From Synaphobranchus kaupii (Eukaryota; Chordata; Actinopteri; Anguilliformes; Synaphobranchidae): a DNA stretch of 64,000 nucleotides. Position numbers and translations under genes: made by a program. Positions 1 through 10,429 of this stretch are shown one piece after another. The stretch lies in contig CM056379.1 in the NCBI GenBank assembly GCA_029718625.1, positions 64,073,626 through 64,137,625 on the forward strand, read 5' to 3'. The notes beneath the pieces were generated by a model. That model ran no database searches. It saw only the letters and a list, made by a program, of their open reading frames with translations, and was not told where the DNA came from. The first letter of the stretch is position 1; the number at the start of each line of letters is the position of its first letter.

Positions 1-176
1 GGCTCCTAATTGGTGACAGTGTGGACACATGGCCATGAAAACTAACCATTTGGTAGATAATGAAGAATTCAAAGACAAAGGAAATGACAACAAGCCAAAC
101 CTGCATTGTGTTAATAAGTTTAAAGGGAAAATTATGATAGAACTTAAACATGTGCTGAAAAACCTAATTAGGAGCC
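1..176. repeat. Possible short inverted-repeat element at the window edge
   Basis: The first 11 bases (GGCTCCTAATT) recur inverted at 166-176 (AATTAGGAGCC), as expected of a short MITE-like element. The left flank lies outside the window, so a target duplication cannot be tested. The inverted match is short and could be chance. Confidence 0.3.
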
Positions 177-312
177 TATTGGTTCATCTCAGTCTTTAAT
201 TGGATCAGTTAAAAAACTGTTACATCTTTTTAGCTGCGACCAGCAGCTAGTATAAGTCACTCTGTGGTCGGTCTGTCGGTCCGAATTTTTTCTGCTGCTT
301 TGTAGTATGCTT

Positions 313-657
313 GATCCGGGTTACCCAGAGTGACGTATGCAGTGCGTGATCTGGGTTACCGAGAGTGATGTGTGCAGTGCGTGATCCGGGTTACCCAGAG
401 TGATGTGTGCAGCGCGTGATCCGGGTTACCCAGAGGGACGTGTGCAGTGTGTGATCCGGGTTACCCAGAGTGACGTATGCAATGTGTGATCCGGGTTAGT
501 GGTGTGCAGTGCGTGATCCGGGTTACCCAGAGTAATGTGTGCAGTGCGTGATCCAGGTTACCCAGAGTGATGTGTGCAGTGCGTGATCCGGGTTACCCAG
601 AGTGATGTGTGCAGCGCGTGATCCGGCTTACCCAGAGTGACGTGTGCAGCACGTGAT
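313..657. repeat. 35-bp minisatellite, about 10 copies
   Basis: The word GATCCGGGTTACCCAGAGTG recurs at 313, 348, 383, 418, 453, 488, 514, 549, 584, 619 and (partly) 654. Every step is 35 bp except 488 to 514 (26 bp), where one unit has lost 9 bp. The unit continues with a GTGTGCAGTGC segment. Units differ by a few substitutions. No coding frame is associated. Confidence 0.93.
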
Positions 658-1140
658 TACTTCCTGGTTGCGATATTCACCTCAAATATATGGAAGTAAG
701 AGTTGGTGTCATCGTTGATTCAGAGACAAAATATGAATTACAAAGACAGCATCACTTCTGGGTTAATCCGATTTGCTAGAAAAATAACTAACGTACATTG
801 TATTCTAAAACTCACCACCTACGATTAGATGAGGTGAGCCTGCATTGCAACGTGGGACGTTGTGTCGCAAATCTTTGGTCTGAACTTTACGTAACGTTAC
901 ATTGCGCGGATTATCTATTAAATTGAAGTTAGCGATCGCATGATAACGTTGGTATTTTGAGTTAGCTAACGCTAGCTATCTGGTAAACTGACTATGTTAT
1001 AGCTAACATTATCTGTTAGATTTAGCACGCGTTTCCATGTTACTTTTAACTAGCTAGCGTTAACGTTAAATATGGCCGGTGTTTTTGAGTTGCCTGATAA
1101 TTATAGCTAAACTAACATTAGCTAACCTTCAGGGCCAAAA

Positions 1141-1330
1141 CATACCTAACCTCACGGACATATGCGAATGTGGACACTTCGAGCTACGCAAATAGTTTTT
1201 CTTTTGCCATGACATTTGTGAAAGATAAACCAGAGCGTTTCAGTGAGAGATGCTATAGCAGGCAACAACAGTAAACAACTTTCTTGTTCGATCTGTGCTT
1301 TCCTCCGATTTGTCTTTCACAAAAAGAAAA
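1141..1330. repeat. Dispersed repeat, rearranged relative to the copy at 11781
   Basis: Bases 1141-1235 match 11781-11880 in the same orientation (shared GAATGTGGACACTTCGAGCT). Bases about 1264-1322 match 11856-11910 in the opposite orientation (TTTCTTGTTCGATCTGTGCT here, reverse complement there). The result is a local hairpin in which the GTGAAAGAYAAA word near 1215 pairs with TTTGTCTTTCAC near 1310. No frame is recognisable. Confidence 0.7.
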
Positions 1331-1337
1331 GTCCTAA

Positions 1338-2470
1338 AGCCTGATTTATACGTTGTCGCATGCCCCTTTCGACATGTGTCGAGCGACAAAAATGAAGGGG
1401 TCGTATAACGTTTGGCATTTATACTTTGGGCGAAGGTCTGCGATGCGGTTTCGGTTGTCTCTATGGCAATGAGACGATGGTAAACATCTGACCGTTTGTT
1501 TATATTTCTAATAGGCTACTTGGCAGCGCTTGTGAAATTATTGAAATTGCGGAGGTGGAAGAACTTTTACAATGTATCCATGACAATGAATTTAGGCGTT
1601 CCATCTGGCTGTCCAATCAGACTGCGCGACAAAGTATGATGTTGTCTGCAACATAACATTCTAGAGGTGCGCGACACTGAGGCTGTGTTCGGAATCGCTC
1701 CCTATTCACTATATAGTGCACTATTTAGGGTGTCGGCCATTTTGTATGGTGTCCAAAATTCAAAATGTCAATTTGACACCCTAAATAGTCCACTCAATAT
1801 CCCCCACAATGCACCACAAAATGTAGGGTACAAACGATGTACACTACATGACCGGAGACATTTTTTTTGTCAAGATGGCGACGGCTGAGCCTGCGCTGGT
1901 CTACAAATGTAAATATAAATGCAAGTTTCATCTTGTAGCCTATATTAAATCAGTTTAATCGGTTTTATAACCGAAATATAAATAAACGCGGTAGATTAAA
2001 TATATTATAAAGTGTTAACTATTTTTTTTATTTAACAATTATTACTGTTTAATGGAAAATGCAACTTAATTAGCTAGCTAGCTTCCTAGTTACCTAACTT
2101 ACCTAGCCTATATACGTACAACGAGACAACAAAACCCTTGTTCAAAATAAAAAATAACACTTTTTTACCGTTTCTTGCATGCTTTCTCACCAAGCCGGTG
2201 ACCACTGTCACGCAAGCGTCGCGCGTTGCTAAGTAACCTATTCAGATTATGTAGTGTCCGAAATCGCCTCCTTCTTTTCCACCAGTGAATCCCTATCTAG
2301 TGCCCTATGTAGATTCCCTAAGTAGTGTATAGGGAGGGAGTGAATAGGGAGCGATTCCGAACACAGCCTGAGAAAAAGTGTCGAGCGACAGTTTTTTTCA
2401 GTTGGAAATACGTCATTTTCGTCATTCGACACTTGTCGAAAGGGTCGTGCGACAAAGTATAAATTAGGCT
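1338..2470. mobile_element. Non-autonomous PIF/Harbinger-like DNA transposon
   Basis: Terminal inverted repeats of about 55 bp begin AGCCTGATTTATACGTTGTC at 1338. They end with the complement of AGCCTAATTTATACTTTGTC at 2470. A 3-bp TAA duplication flanks the element (1335-1337 and 2471-2473), which fits the TWA target of Harbinger elements. The 1133-bp interior has no transposase frame and is interrupted by another TIR element (1681-2368). Superfamily assignment rests only on target length and sequence. Confidence 0.7.
1681..2368. mobile_element. MITE nested in the Harbinger-like element
   Basis: The left end GGCTGTGTTCGGAATCGCTC (1681) is matched inverted by the right end (2349-2368). Both continue with a CCCTATTCACT segment, giving about 30-50 bp of imperfect TIR. 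A TGA triplet is present on both sides (1678-1680 and 2369-2371) as a possible target duplication. No protein is encoded. Because it sits inside 1338-2470, it inserted later. Confidence 0.65.
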
Positions 2471-2944
2471 TAAGTGTTAGCAAGCGTTTCCATTCGCCCA
2501 TGACGTTGTCATAAAAGTTCTTCTTACCGTGAAAATCGACGAACTGTTTACATTCTCGGACAGATGTTAACGTAAATCTATCTGTCTGTGTTGCGGTTTC
2601 TGTAGGCTAATGCGAACAGTGCAGCGTTGCGTGACAGTTCCTTTTGTTGACATCACAGGCCTCTCCCCAAATAATGGTATAGTGGCGCTGTGCCGCCATG
2701 ACGGCGTGCTAGCGCCACCTTGTAGTGAAAAACGTGACACTTTAAAAAATAAATCTATGTAATCCATCTTGTGGCATGCAAACGGACTATCTTAGTATGA
2801 AATTAGAACTAGCACATCTCTGTGTTTCATTCATTTTAGACAAGGAATCTAGGAAAACTGTAAAAATGATGCGTGGATTTCAATGCCCCCCCACCCCAAA
2901 TCCAGAAAAAATACAATCTGATAATGTTGACGCCCGTAGTGCCC

Positions 2945-3640
2945 ATTATTGTATCTGCTGTACATAAATGATATATGTGAGGTTTACAAAGTACTGAAAA
3001 TGATTTTATTTGCTGATGATACAAATTTATTTTGCTCTGGTGAGAATTTGAGACAACTTTTCGATACAGTGGAAAGTGAATTGGTAATGCTAAATAGCTG
3101 GTTTGATTCTAACAAACTAACACTGAACTTAAGTAAAACTAAATTTATAATCTTTGGAAATCGTTTATCTAACTTAATTAGTAAACTCATGATAAATGAT
3201 GTTGAAATTGAAAGTGTGTCGGAAATTAAATTTCTTGGAGTGATTATAGATAACAAATTAAGCTGGAAGCCGCATATAACGTATATCAAAACAAAAATCT
3301 CAAAGTCAATTGCAATACTATATAAAGTAAAATATATTTTAAACGAAAAATCATTATATACTTTGTATTGTTCCCTTGTGGTCCCTTACATAACCTACTG
3401 TGTGGAAGTATGGGGAAATACATATATAACTAGCCTAATACTAACCCAATCTTCATACTGCAAAAGAGAGCTATAAGAATTGTAAAAAAAAAACTACCTA
3501 TAGAGAACCAACTAATTCTCTTTTTATTGAATTAAAGGCTTTAAAATTCAAAGATTTGGTCGAATTGAAAACGTTTCAAATCATGTATAAAGCAAAAAAA
3601 ACCAATTACTACCTGAAAATATCCAAGATTTTTCAAGATA
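2945..3640 (+). pseudogene. LINE reverse transcriptase fragment (jockey superfamily), frameshifted
   Basis: This is a 5'-truncated non-LTR retrotransposon. The frame from 2949 to about 3437 encodes a YINDI segment followed by the catalytic motif FADDTNLF near 3016-3040. Next come a LNLSKTKFIIFG block and the FLGVIIDNKLSW block, the usual order of the RT palm and thumb. A frameshift near 3437 moves the rest (QKRAIRIV, then YREPTNSLFIELKALKFKDL, 3446-3640) into another frame. The fingers domain, endonuclease and 3' tail are absent. The clade could be CR1, L2 or a relative; the RT assignment itself is secure. Confidence 0.85.
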
Positions 3641-3690
3641 AAATATTTTCAACTACGTGCGCACCAAGCGTTTTTCGGGTGCCCGAAACC

Positions 3691-4141
3691 AAGGGGCCAA
3701 GACTGGGCTTTCGTTTTGAAGCTCACTTCCTGGTTGGGCTGGGAGCAGCAATTGTGCCGTTGCTCACTAGCGCCACTTGCGATTGGCTCCAGTATAGGTC
3801 TTTCACCATGTAAGTCAATGGCAGCAATGTGGTCAAAATACTCAGTCAATAAATTTTTCCCACAAAAAAATTTAATTGCAATAGGTGCCTTTCCTTCATC
3901 TAATGCCTCTGCATGTGCTGATTTTTTAAAAATATTGTGTCGTTTGGACAGGGTATTAACATTTGTTCAGGACCAATCAGAGGGACAGGTTGAGTCCTCT
4001 TCGGCTCCACGGAGCAGACGCAGTTTGTACAAACGGGCGGCGAAAAAGATATCCGGAGCCTCAATTTAGTTTTTACGAGGCCGTGGAAAGTCAATGGGTG
4101 ACGTCACAGTGGCTTTGTCCATATTTTTATACAGTCTATGC
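3691..4141 (+). repeat. Dispersed repeat family X, copy 1
   Basis: Bases 3691-3993 match 21698-21995 in the same orientation, sharing long runs such as ATTGGCTCCAGTATAGGTCT-like text and TTTGGACAGGGTATTAACAT. The right end reads TGACGTCACAGTGGCTTTGT and then TTTTATACAGTCTATG, a terminus commonly seen in fish interspersed repeats. No coding frame is credible. Class unknown; a non-autonomous DNA element is my best guess. Confidence 0.7.
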
Positions 4142-4245
4142 CCAAAACGGATAAACGCGAGGCACCTGGGGCGTGGAAAACGCTTCAAACTCATTGAAAA
4201 CAATTCGAAAAAAAGCGTCCACAGCTGTTAAAGCGGATCCCGGTG
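4142..4245 (-). repeat. Inverted partner of the repeat at 11916-12036
   Basis: The reverse complement of this stretch (CACACCGGGATCCGCTTTAA, then TTCGAATTGTTTTCAATGAG) matches 11916-12036 closely. It is probably one end of a non-autonomous DNA transposon. A 53-codon frame starts just beyond (ATG at 4279) but shows no recognisable domain. Confidence 0.6.
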
Positions 4246-4430
4246 TGATCGCGGCCTGAACCACCCTTCCGCCGCATCATGTTGCAGCGGCGAAAGCAAA
4301 ACCTGATTATTCTTGCTCATGAGAAGGGCAAGGCCATTAAACAGAAGACTGATGATGTAAGCTCTGAGGCCATCAGAACTTACAGTGTGCGTAATCTTCT
4401 GCTATTATTATTTATTTTGTATCATTACCT

Positions 4431-4998
4431 GAAGCAATAGACAACAGGACAATTCATGTTAACATTATCGCTATACGCTATACGTTGTCTTTAAAATAGC
4501 CTAATAACAGTTTTGGCAGAGATGTAAATCCTACAACACAATTCGAGACATTTTAAGATAACTTGCATATCTTTAGGCAATACCTATAACTAATTATACA
4601 AGTGCAAATAGAACATTAATATGAGTGGTTTATCAGCTAAAAATTTATAATTATATACGGAGATGTTTTTGGTAAAATGCAACTAAAATAGAAGGATGTC
4701 TACTTGAAGCAATGCAGGACAATTAATTTTAACGCACAAGTCAGGGATTTTAGTTTGTCTTTAAAATAGCCAGATACTTCAAAAAAGGCAGAGATGCAAA
4801 TCTACCAACACAACAGATGAAGAGTGATAGTTTTTAGATAACTTATAACATAAGTTATCTTAACTTATAACTTATTTAGCCAATGTACCTCAGTTATCGC
4901 AAATAGCTACATTAACAACAGAAGCATGGTTTATCAGCTAAAAACCAATACTTAGGCCTATATGCTCAGTTATTTTCGGTGAAATGCAACAAAAATAA
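4431..4998. repeat. Diverged tandem duplication, about 280-bp unit, two copies
   Basis: Unit 1 (4431-4705) and unit 2 (4706-4998) share landmarks in the same order. These are GAAGCAAT, AGGACAATT, TTGTCTTTAAAATAGCC, GGCAGAGATG, GATAACTT, GGTTTATCAGCTAAAAA and GTRAAATGCAAC. They have diverged by substitutions and small indels, so the duplication is old. No coding content. Confidence 0.75.
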
Positions 4999-4999
4999 T

Positions 5000-6290
5000 T
5001 ATGTTAGCCTATAGCTAGCTGTTTAACTTGGCTATCTGCCATTGATGTGGCACTTGCCAGCTGCTAAAAAGCAAAACTTAAAACTGAAAGCCTGACAAAG
5101 ATGTTTACCAGGGAGAAGTAGCATAGCATACAAGCAATTTGTGAGGCAATGATGACAATTTTGTAATGTTCTTACAAGTAAGTACAGCAACACTGCTTAT
5201 TCCATTCCAATAATATTCAATTTTCCCTCACAAAATCACACAATGCAGCTCCAATATATTCTATGTGCAAAGTAATTTCATATGTGTGCAAGAATTGTTT
5301 AGAGGACTGATTAAAGTATTTATTAAAGAAATTACGCCAGAAACAAAAGGTCTTACGTAGAACGTTGGCAAAATGCAGATATTTTATGGGGTCAATACAG
5401 TGGTCTTAAAATACTGGATTGATTAAAAACTTGCACAAAAAAAAAAGAATAATCGGCAGTCAATTCTATTTGGCTATTTCACGCCATTGAAGCCTCTAGA
5501 TTGCAGGAAATGGCTGTTTTAGGTGTTTGAAAAGTAAAAAGTGCTTCAGCTTCCGGACGGGGGTGCCCCCCTCTGAACCACCTCTGGAGCACCACCTTCA
5601 AAGAAAATCCTGGGGAAAGCACTCCATCATTATAATAATTTACCTGACGACGTTTGGTTTCGACTGCAGTACAGGTGCCAATATTGTCCTCTACAAATCT
5701 ATGTTAAAACAACCTGAGGTCTTTTTACGGCTCTGTGGCCCACCAGCTCAGCAAAACCTTTCTCATATTTACAGACTGCAGCAGAACAAAGTCTCACTCC
5801 AGGAATTTGAACAGCAGCATGAGCATTTCCAGGGGCGTGTGCAGGGTTTTTAAAATGGGGTGGCCAAGCGGTGTCAAAGAACACATATGGGAGGCCCATA
5901 ATACAACAAAATTGTGTAAAACAAACAAGCGTGTAAAATAAACGCAAACCATTTTTGCATGATATAAAGCAAGGGCTTCACCAGATATATTTGTTTAGGG
6001 GGACTAAGCCTCTAGTAGGGGGGTCTGGGGGCATGGTCCCCCAGGAAGAATTTTTTTTTAAAACAGCCACAAAATGTTTGTTCCCATGAGTTTTGAGAGA
6101 AGCAATAGGCCCAATAAATAACTTGGCTTTTTGTTTGCATATGGGTCAATGACATGACGTGATTTTTTTGTGTCCGAATTCATTAAAAAAACATGTTATA
6201 TATCAAATTGCACTACAATATCTCCTTTATGAGAAACCCTTTTCATTTTATTGAAATTCAATTTATTTTTCGAGTTTTGGTGTTCTAAAG
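5000..6290. other. AT-rich stretch without recognisable gene
   Basis: Frames here are short and have no family features. At 5990-6060 the text GGGGGTCTGGGGGCATGGTC followed by CCCCAGGAAG resembles inner sequence of degenerate fish DNA transposons, but no termini were found. Confidence 0.4.
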
Positions 6291-7156
6291 TCCCAAAATG
6301 TCAGGTGGTGCGACCGTCCGAACATACATGCAGAGAACAAAACTACAATAAAAAGGATAATTTTCTCAATAAAATTCCTAATCAACTAGTTTGGCATGAT
6401 TTTATGTTAGATTGATTATAAATGACGGAAAGTAGTTTAACAGTCCTATTTCAAAACTATTCTATTACTTAAAAAACCTTTGTCCGAGAAATTGACTTCT
6501 CCAAATATCAGGGGTGGCGACCGACATAAAAACATAATTTTATGTACTGTGCCTGTAAGAAAACGATGCAACAGGGTGTGACATCACACAGAAGACCCCA
6601 CAGGACCCCTGTCATACAGTAACAAGGTTAATAACTCTCCCACAAATATTACATAATTTGACGTTTTTGAGTAATGGTGAGGTTGGTTCAACTTACCATG
6701 TCAGGTGGTATGACCCCTGGGAAACTATGAAAATTAGTTTTTATTCAGAAAATGTGTATTTGAAAAAATATATGTATAACCTTGAGTTCAAGGACAAAAA
6801 TGTTAATTCCTGTTAGATTTGAATTGAGTTTGAAAAGTCAGGTGGTGCGACCAATATGTCAGGTGGCGCGACTAGAATTACAGTTAAACCAATTGAAAAA
6901 AGTGATGTTAATTAATGTCTTTGAAGATATTAAATACATTTTCTTAAATATATACATCTTTCTGTATGATATTAAGTTGTTTAATGGTGAAGAAGTCCTA
7001 CTCTTCAAGAATATAGGACTATATAACCAAAATTGATACTCAAAGTTGCATATTGTACCTTTTAAGTTATAATTTTTTCATTCATTTTTGTAGATGCCAT
7101 TATCAAGCAAAGAAGAAACAACACGGCATAGAGATAGTTTAAAAAATTATCCAGTT

Positions 7157-7430
7157 GCATTTCATTATTGAAATGTGTTCCTTGAGACTTCATGTTTCAG
7201 TTTTATTTTTACAGCATTGATCAAATGTTGCCTTGTTGACATTACCATTGTGGCAGTATTGTTTTAAATGTTGAATGTGCAGTATTGTTTTGAATGCTGA
7301 CCTGAATGAAATGTAGTCCTCATTATTGAAATGTGTTCCTTGAGACTTGATGTTTCAGTTATATTTTTTAAGCATTGAGCAAATGTTATCTTATTGACAT
7401 TACCACTGTTGCTGGCCTGAATGAAATGTA
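7157..7430. repeat. Imperfect direct duplication, about 165-bp offset
   Basis: CATTATTGAAATGTGTTCCT and the following GAGACTT.ATGTTTCAGTT occur near 7164 and again near 7322. Both are followed by GCATTGA.CAAATGTT and TTGACATTACCA. A shorter internal duplication (CAGTATTGTTTTRAATG) lies between them. AATAAA follows at about 7470, so this could be a 3' untranslated part of an old element. Confidence 0.6.
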
Positions 7431-7492
7431 ATTGTATGATTAAGTTCCAGTATAAAATGCTCAGGTTTCAAATAAAAGCCAAATGAAACCAG

Positions 7493-8262
7493 AGTATTCA
7501 TACCCTTTGCTTTAACGTATTTTTAAAGTATCATATTTCATATTTGGTTGCATATCCTTTACATGCTGTTACTTCCTGAAGTCTGTGACCATCAACATCA
7601 AAAAAACTGTCGATATCTTATTTTCAGGTACTGTTACAAGCGATACTATAACCTCTCTGCATTTGAATGGATCTCTATGGAAATTGGGGGGTGAGACTAG
7701 ATTCAGCTGTAAATTACACTGGTACAGTATGGAACACATGGCTGGCTAAATGGCTGTAAGTTATTAAGGGTCTGAGCTATCAAACGAGCCCTAAACCATC
7801 ACTCTGTTGCCAGATATGGAGTAGATGTGGATGGATCACTTTAAGGGTTGTTTCTCCTGACTTTTTTCCCCATAGAGTTCTATAGGAAAATGAGTCCGGA
7901 GAAATAACCCTTGCAGTGATCCATCCACATCTACTCCATATCTGGCAACAGAGTGATGGTTTGGGGCTCGTTTGATAGCTCAGACCCTTGATAACTTACA
8001 GCCATTTAGCCAGCCATGTGTTCCATACTGTACCAGTGTAATTTACAGCTGAATCTAGTCTCACCCCCCAATTTCCATAGAGATCCATTCAAATGCAGAG
8101 AGGTTATAGTATTGCTTGTAACAGTACCTGAAAATAAGATATCGACAGTTTTTTTGATGTTGATGGTCACAGACTTCAGAAAGTAACAGCATTTAAAGGA
8201 TATGTGACCAAATATGAAATATGATACTTTAAAAATATGTTAAAGCAAAGGGTATGAATACT
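7493..8262. repeat. 770-bp near-perfect palindrome (foldback MITE), copy 1
   Basis: Left arm 7493-7875 and right arm 7880-8262 are reverse complements with few differences and almost no spacer. The centre is near 7877, and the arms end in AGTATTCATACCCTTTGCTT and its complement. Related palindromic copies lie at 50783-51047 and 59996-60455, so this is a dispersed family. No open frame. The right arm runs directly into a Tc1 terminal segment (8263-8461) that has no left-hand partner. Confidence 0.9.
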
Positions 8263-8461
8263 TATGTAAATGAGAAATTTTATTATTTTATTTTTAATAA
8301 TTTGCCAAAATCTCAAAAAAAACTTTTTTCACATTGTCATTATGGGGTGTTGTGTGTAGAATTTTGAGGGAAAAAATTAATTTAATCAATTTTGGAATAA
8401 GGCTGTAACAGAACAAAATGTGGAAAAAGTGAAGCGCTGTGAATACTTTCCGGATGCACTG
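8263..8461 (+). mobile_element. Tc1/mariner 3' terminal remnant
   Basis: The segment contains TATGGGGTGTTGTGTGTAGA, then GGAATAAGGCTGTAACAGAA, and ends GAATACTTTCCGGATGCACT-G. This is the well-known outer end of a fish Tc1 family that starts CAGTGCATCCGGAAAGTATT. A TA follows at 8462-8463. The transposase and the other terminus are missing; the palindrome occupies their place. Confidence 0.85.
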
Positions 8462-8871
8462 TACATATCCTTCTTTTTATTTAGTGAATGTCAATCGTTA
8501 TTGAGCACAATGTCAGGTGGCGCGACTGGTCATGGTCCAGGTGGGTGGTGTGACCAGCAAATTTACATTTAAATGTATCCATTCCCATTGCAGTCTGCAA
8601 AATTAAATCAGAAATATAACTGAAAGTCTTTAAATAATGTATACAAATCATTTTTACTGTTAGATTTTTGTTTTCTTTCTCTCTGTGGAAAATAAGGTGT
8701 TTGAAAATAAAAAACAAGTGGCCGTTTCTATAAATGGAATAAAACTGCCATAAATAAAGAAATTAAAGTGGAAATTACCATGTGATGTATATTTTACACA
8801 CTACAATGATTCATATTTGCAGGTTTTCAGTAGTGGTAAATACATTAAAAGTGTATTATTCAAAATTCATA

Positions 8872-10401
8872 CACTACTCACAAAAAGTTAGGGATATTTG
8901 GCTTTCGGGTGAAATTTATGGAAAATGTAAGTTCAGGCTACAGTGATATTATACGTATCATGAAAGTAGGGCATTTAAGTAGAAGCATGCAATGGTGAAT
9001 TCCTCATCTCAAACAATTTATTGAAACAAAAGCCAACAACAGTGGTGGGTATACCACAACAAAAATGTCAATGTCTCAATAACTTGTCATGTGCCCTTGA
9101 GCATCAATTACAGTTTGACAACGACGTCTCATGCTGTTCACAAGTCGACTTATTGTCTGCTGAGGCATGGCATCCCACTCTTCTTGAAGGGCGGCCCTCA
9201 GGTCATTGAGGTTCTGGGGTACAGAGTTACGAGCCTCTACAACGGTGAGTCAGCTGATCCCATAGGTTTTCTATGGGATTCAGGTCTGGAGAAAGTGCAG
9301 GCCACTCCATTTGAGGTACCCCAGTCTCCAGCAGCCTTTCCCAAATGATGCGACCTCGATGAGCTGGAGCATTGTCGTCCATGAAGATGAAATTAGGCCT
9401 GTGTTGTTCATGCAGGGGCACAATGACTGGATTAATGATGTTATTCAGGTAGTATGGGCTTGTCACTGTACCATTCAGAAAGTGTAGGGCAGTTCTGTAT
9501 TGACTAGACACACCTGCCCACACTGTAACACCGCCACCACCAAAGGGTCGTCTGGTGACAACAGTGGCTGATGCATAGCGCTCTCCTTGACGTCTCCAAC
9601 ATCGTTGGCGGCCATCATTTCTGCTCAACGTGAATCGACTTTCATCAGAGAACAGCACTGAGGCCCACTGGTCCCTCGTCCAGCGTAAATGCTCCCTGGC
9701 CCATGCAAGACGATGACGCCTGTGCCTGGTGGTGTGGTCAGGTACCCTTGCAGGTCGTCTAGCACGCAGACCACGCTGATGTAAACGGTTTCGAATGGTC
9801 TGACGTGACACTTGGGTGCCTCTCACCTCCCTTAAATGTGCCTGGAGTTGAGTGGCATTCATCATCCGGTTCCGCAGGGCACTGTTCACAATGAAGCGGT
9901 CATCAGTGTGGGATGTGGCCAAAGGACGTCCACTTCTATGCCTTTCTGTGACTCTTCCAGTCTCTCTGTATCTCTGTTGCAACCTGCTGATGACACTCTG
10001 TGACACTCTAAGCTGTGGCCACTTCCCTCTGAGAACATCCTGTTTGAAGCCTCGCAATGGCGAGGTACTGTTGATCAATTGTTAGGTGTCGTCTTGGTCT
10101 CATGATGTCAAAATGTGAACAGCATGATGAAGAGGACTGTTTAAATACCAATTCTAATTGAACCAGGAAATGTATTAGTCGATTCATGGATCAAACACCT
10201 GTTGTGAATTTTGCCGTTCAGCTCCTTGTTAGAGAACAGCAAGTTGTGCAAAAAGTACTGAAACATTGAATGGTTGGACATGTGCATTCAAAAGTTTAGA
10301 GAAGGTCAAATTAATTTCACCTGTAAAGGTTATAGTGCATTTTAGGTTGATCCTGAAATTTCACCCGAAAGCCGAATATCCCTAACTTTTTGTGAGTAGT
10401 G
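8872..10401 (-). mobile_element. Complete Tc1/mariner-like element with both termini
   Basis: The ends are inverted copies beginning CACTACTCACAAAAAGTTAG and continuing GGATATTYGGCTTTCGGGTG. The TA target is duplicated at 8870-8871 and 10402-10403. Length is 1530 bp, with one transposase gene on the minus strand. It inserted into the TCAGGTGGYGCGAC-bearing region. Because both ends are intact, it may have been mobilisable by a transposase supplied in trans, although its own gene is broken. Confidence 0.95.
9076..10103 (-). pseudogene. Tc1-like DD34E transposase, two frameshifts
   Basis: The product would cut and paste the surrounding element. The N-terminal helix-turn-helix half starts at 10103 ([10 protein letters not shown]) and breaks near 10012 after REVATA, where a one-base change moves the frame. 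The main frame (10013-9240) has [20 protein letters not shown] and the basic linker GRP. It also has all three catalytic blocks: [17 protein letters not shown] and [12 protein letters not shown] second frameshift near 9240 separates the last 55 residues, which end GHMTSY before the stop at 9076. The total of about 342 codons matches the family's usual 340. The catalytic triad is intact but no single frame is complete. Confidence 0.92.
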
Positions 10402-10429
10402 TATATGGTCGCGCCACCTGACATTTCTG

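Larger units (their letters stand above)
6297..10422. repeat. Scattered motif TCAGGTGGYGCGAC, seven to eight occurrences
   Basis: The motif or close variants occur on the plus strand near 6300, 6509 (degenerate), 6701, 6839, 6861, 8512 and 8536 (degenerate). It occurs on the minus strand at about 10407-10420 (GTCGCGCCACCTGACA). The spacing is irregular, and later insertions (7493-8461 and 8872-10401) lie among the copies. This may be one large old element with repeated internal motifs, or a cluster of protein-binding sites. Class unknown. Confidence 0.55.

Noticed and set aside
313..657. CRISPR-like array
   Set aside because: Repeats are contiguous 35-bp units without unique spacers, and the genome is eukaryotic; it is a minisatellite.
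9021..9348. Plus-strand frames over the Tc1 element
   Set aside because: Antisense shadows of the minus-strand transposase.
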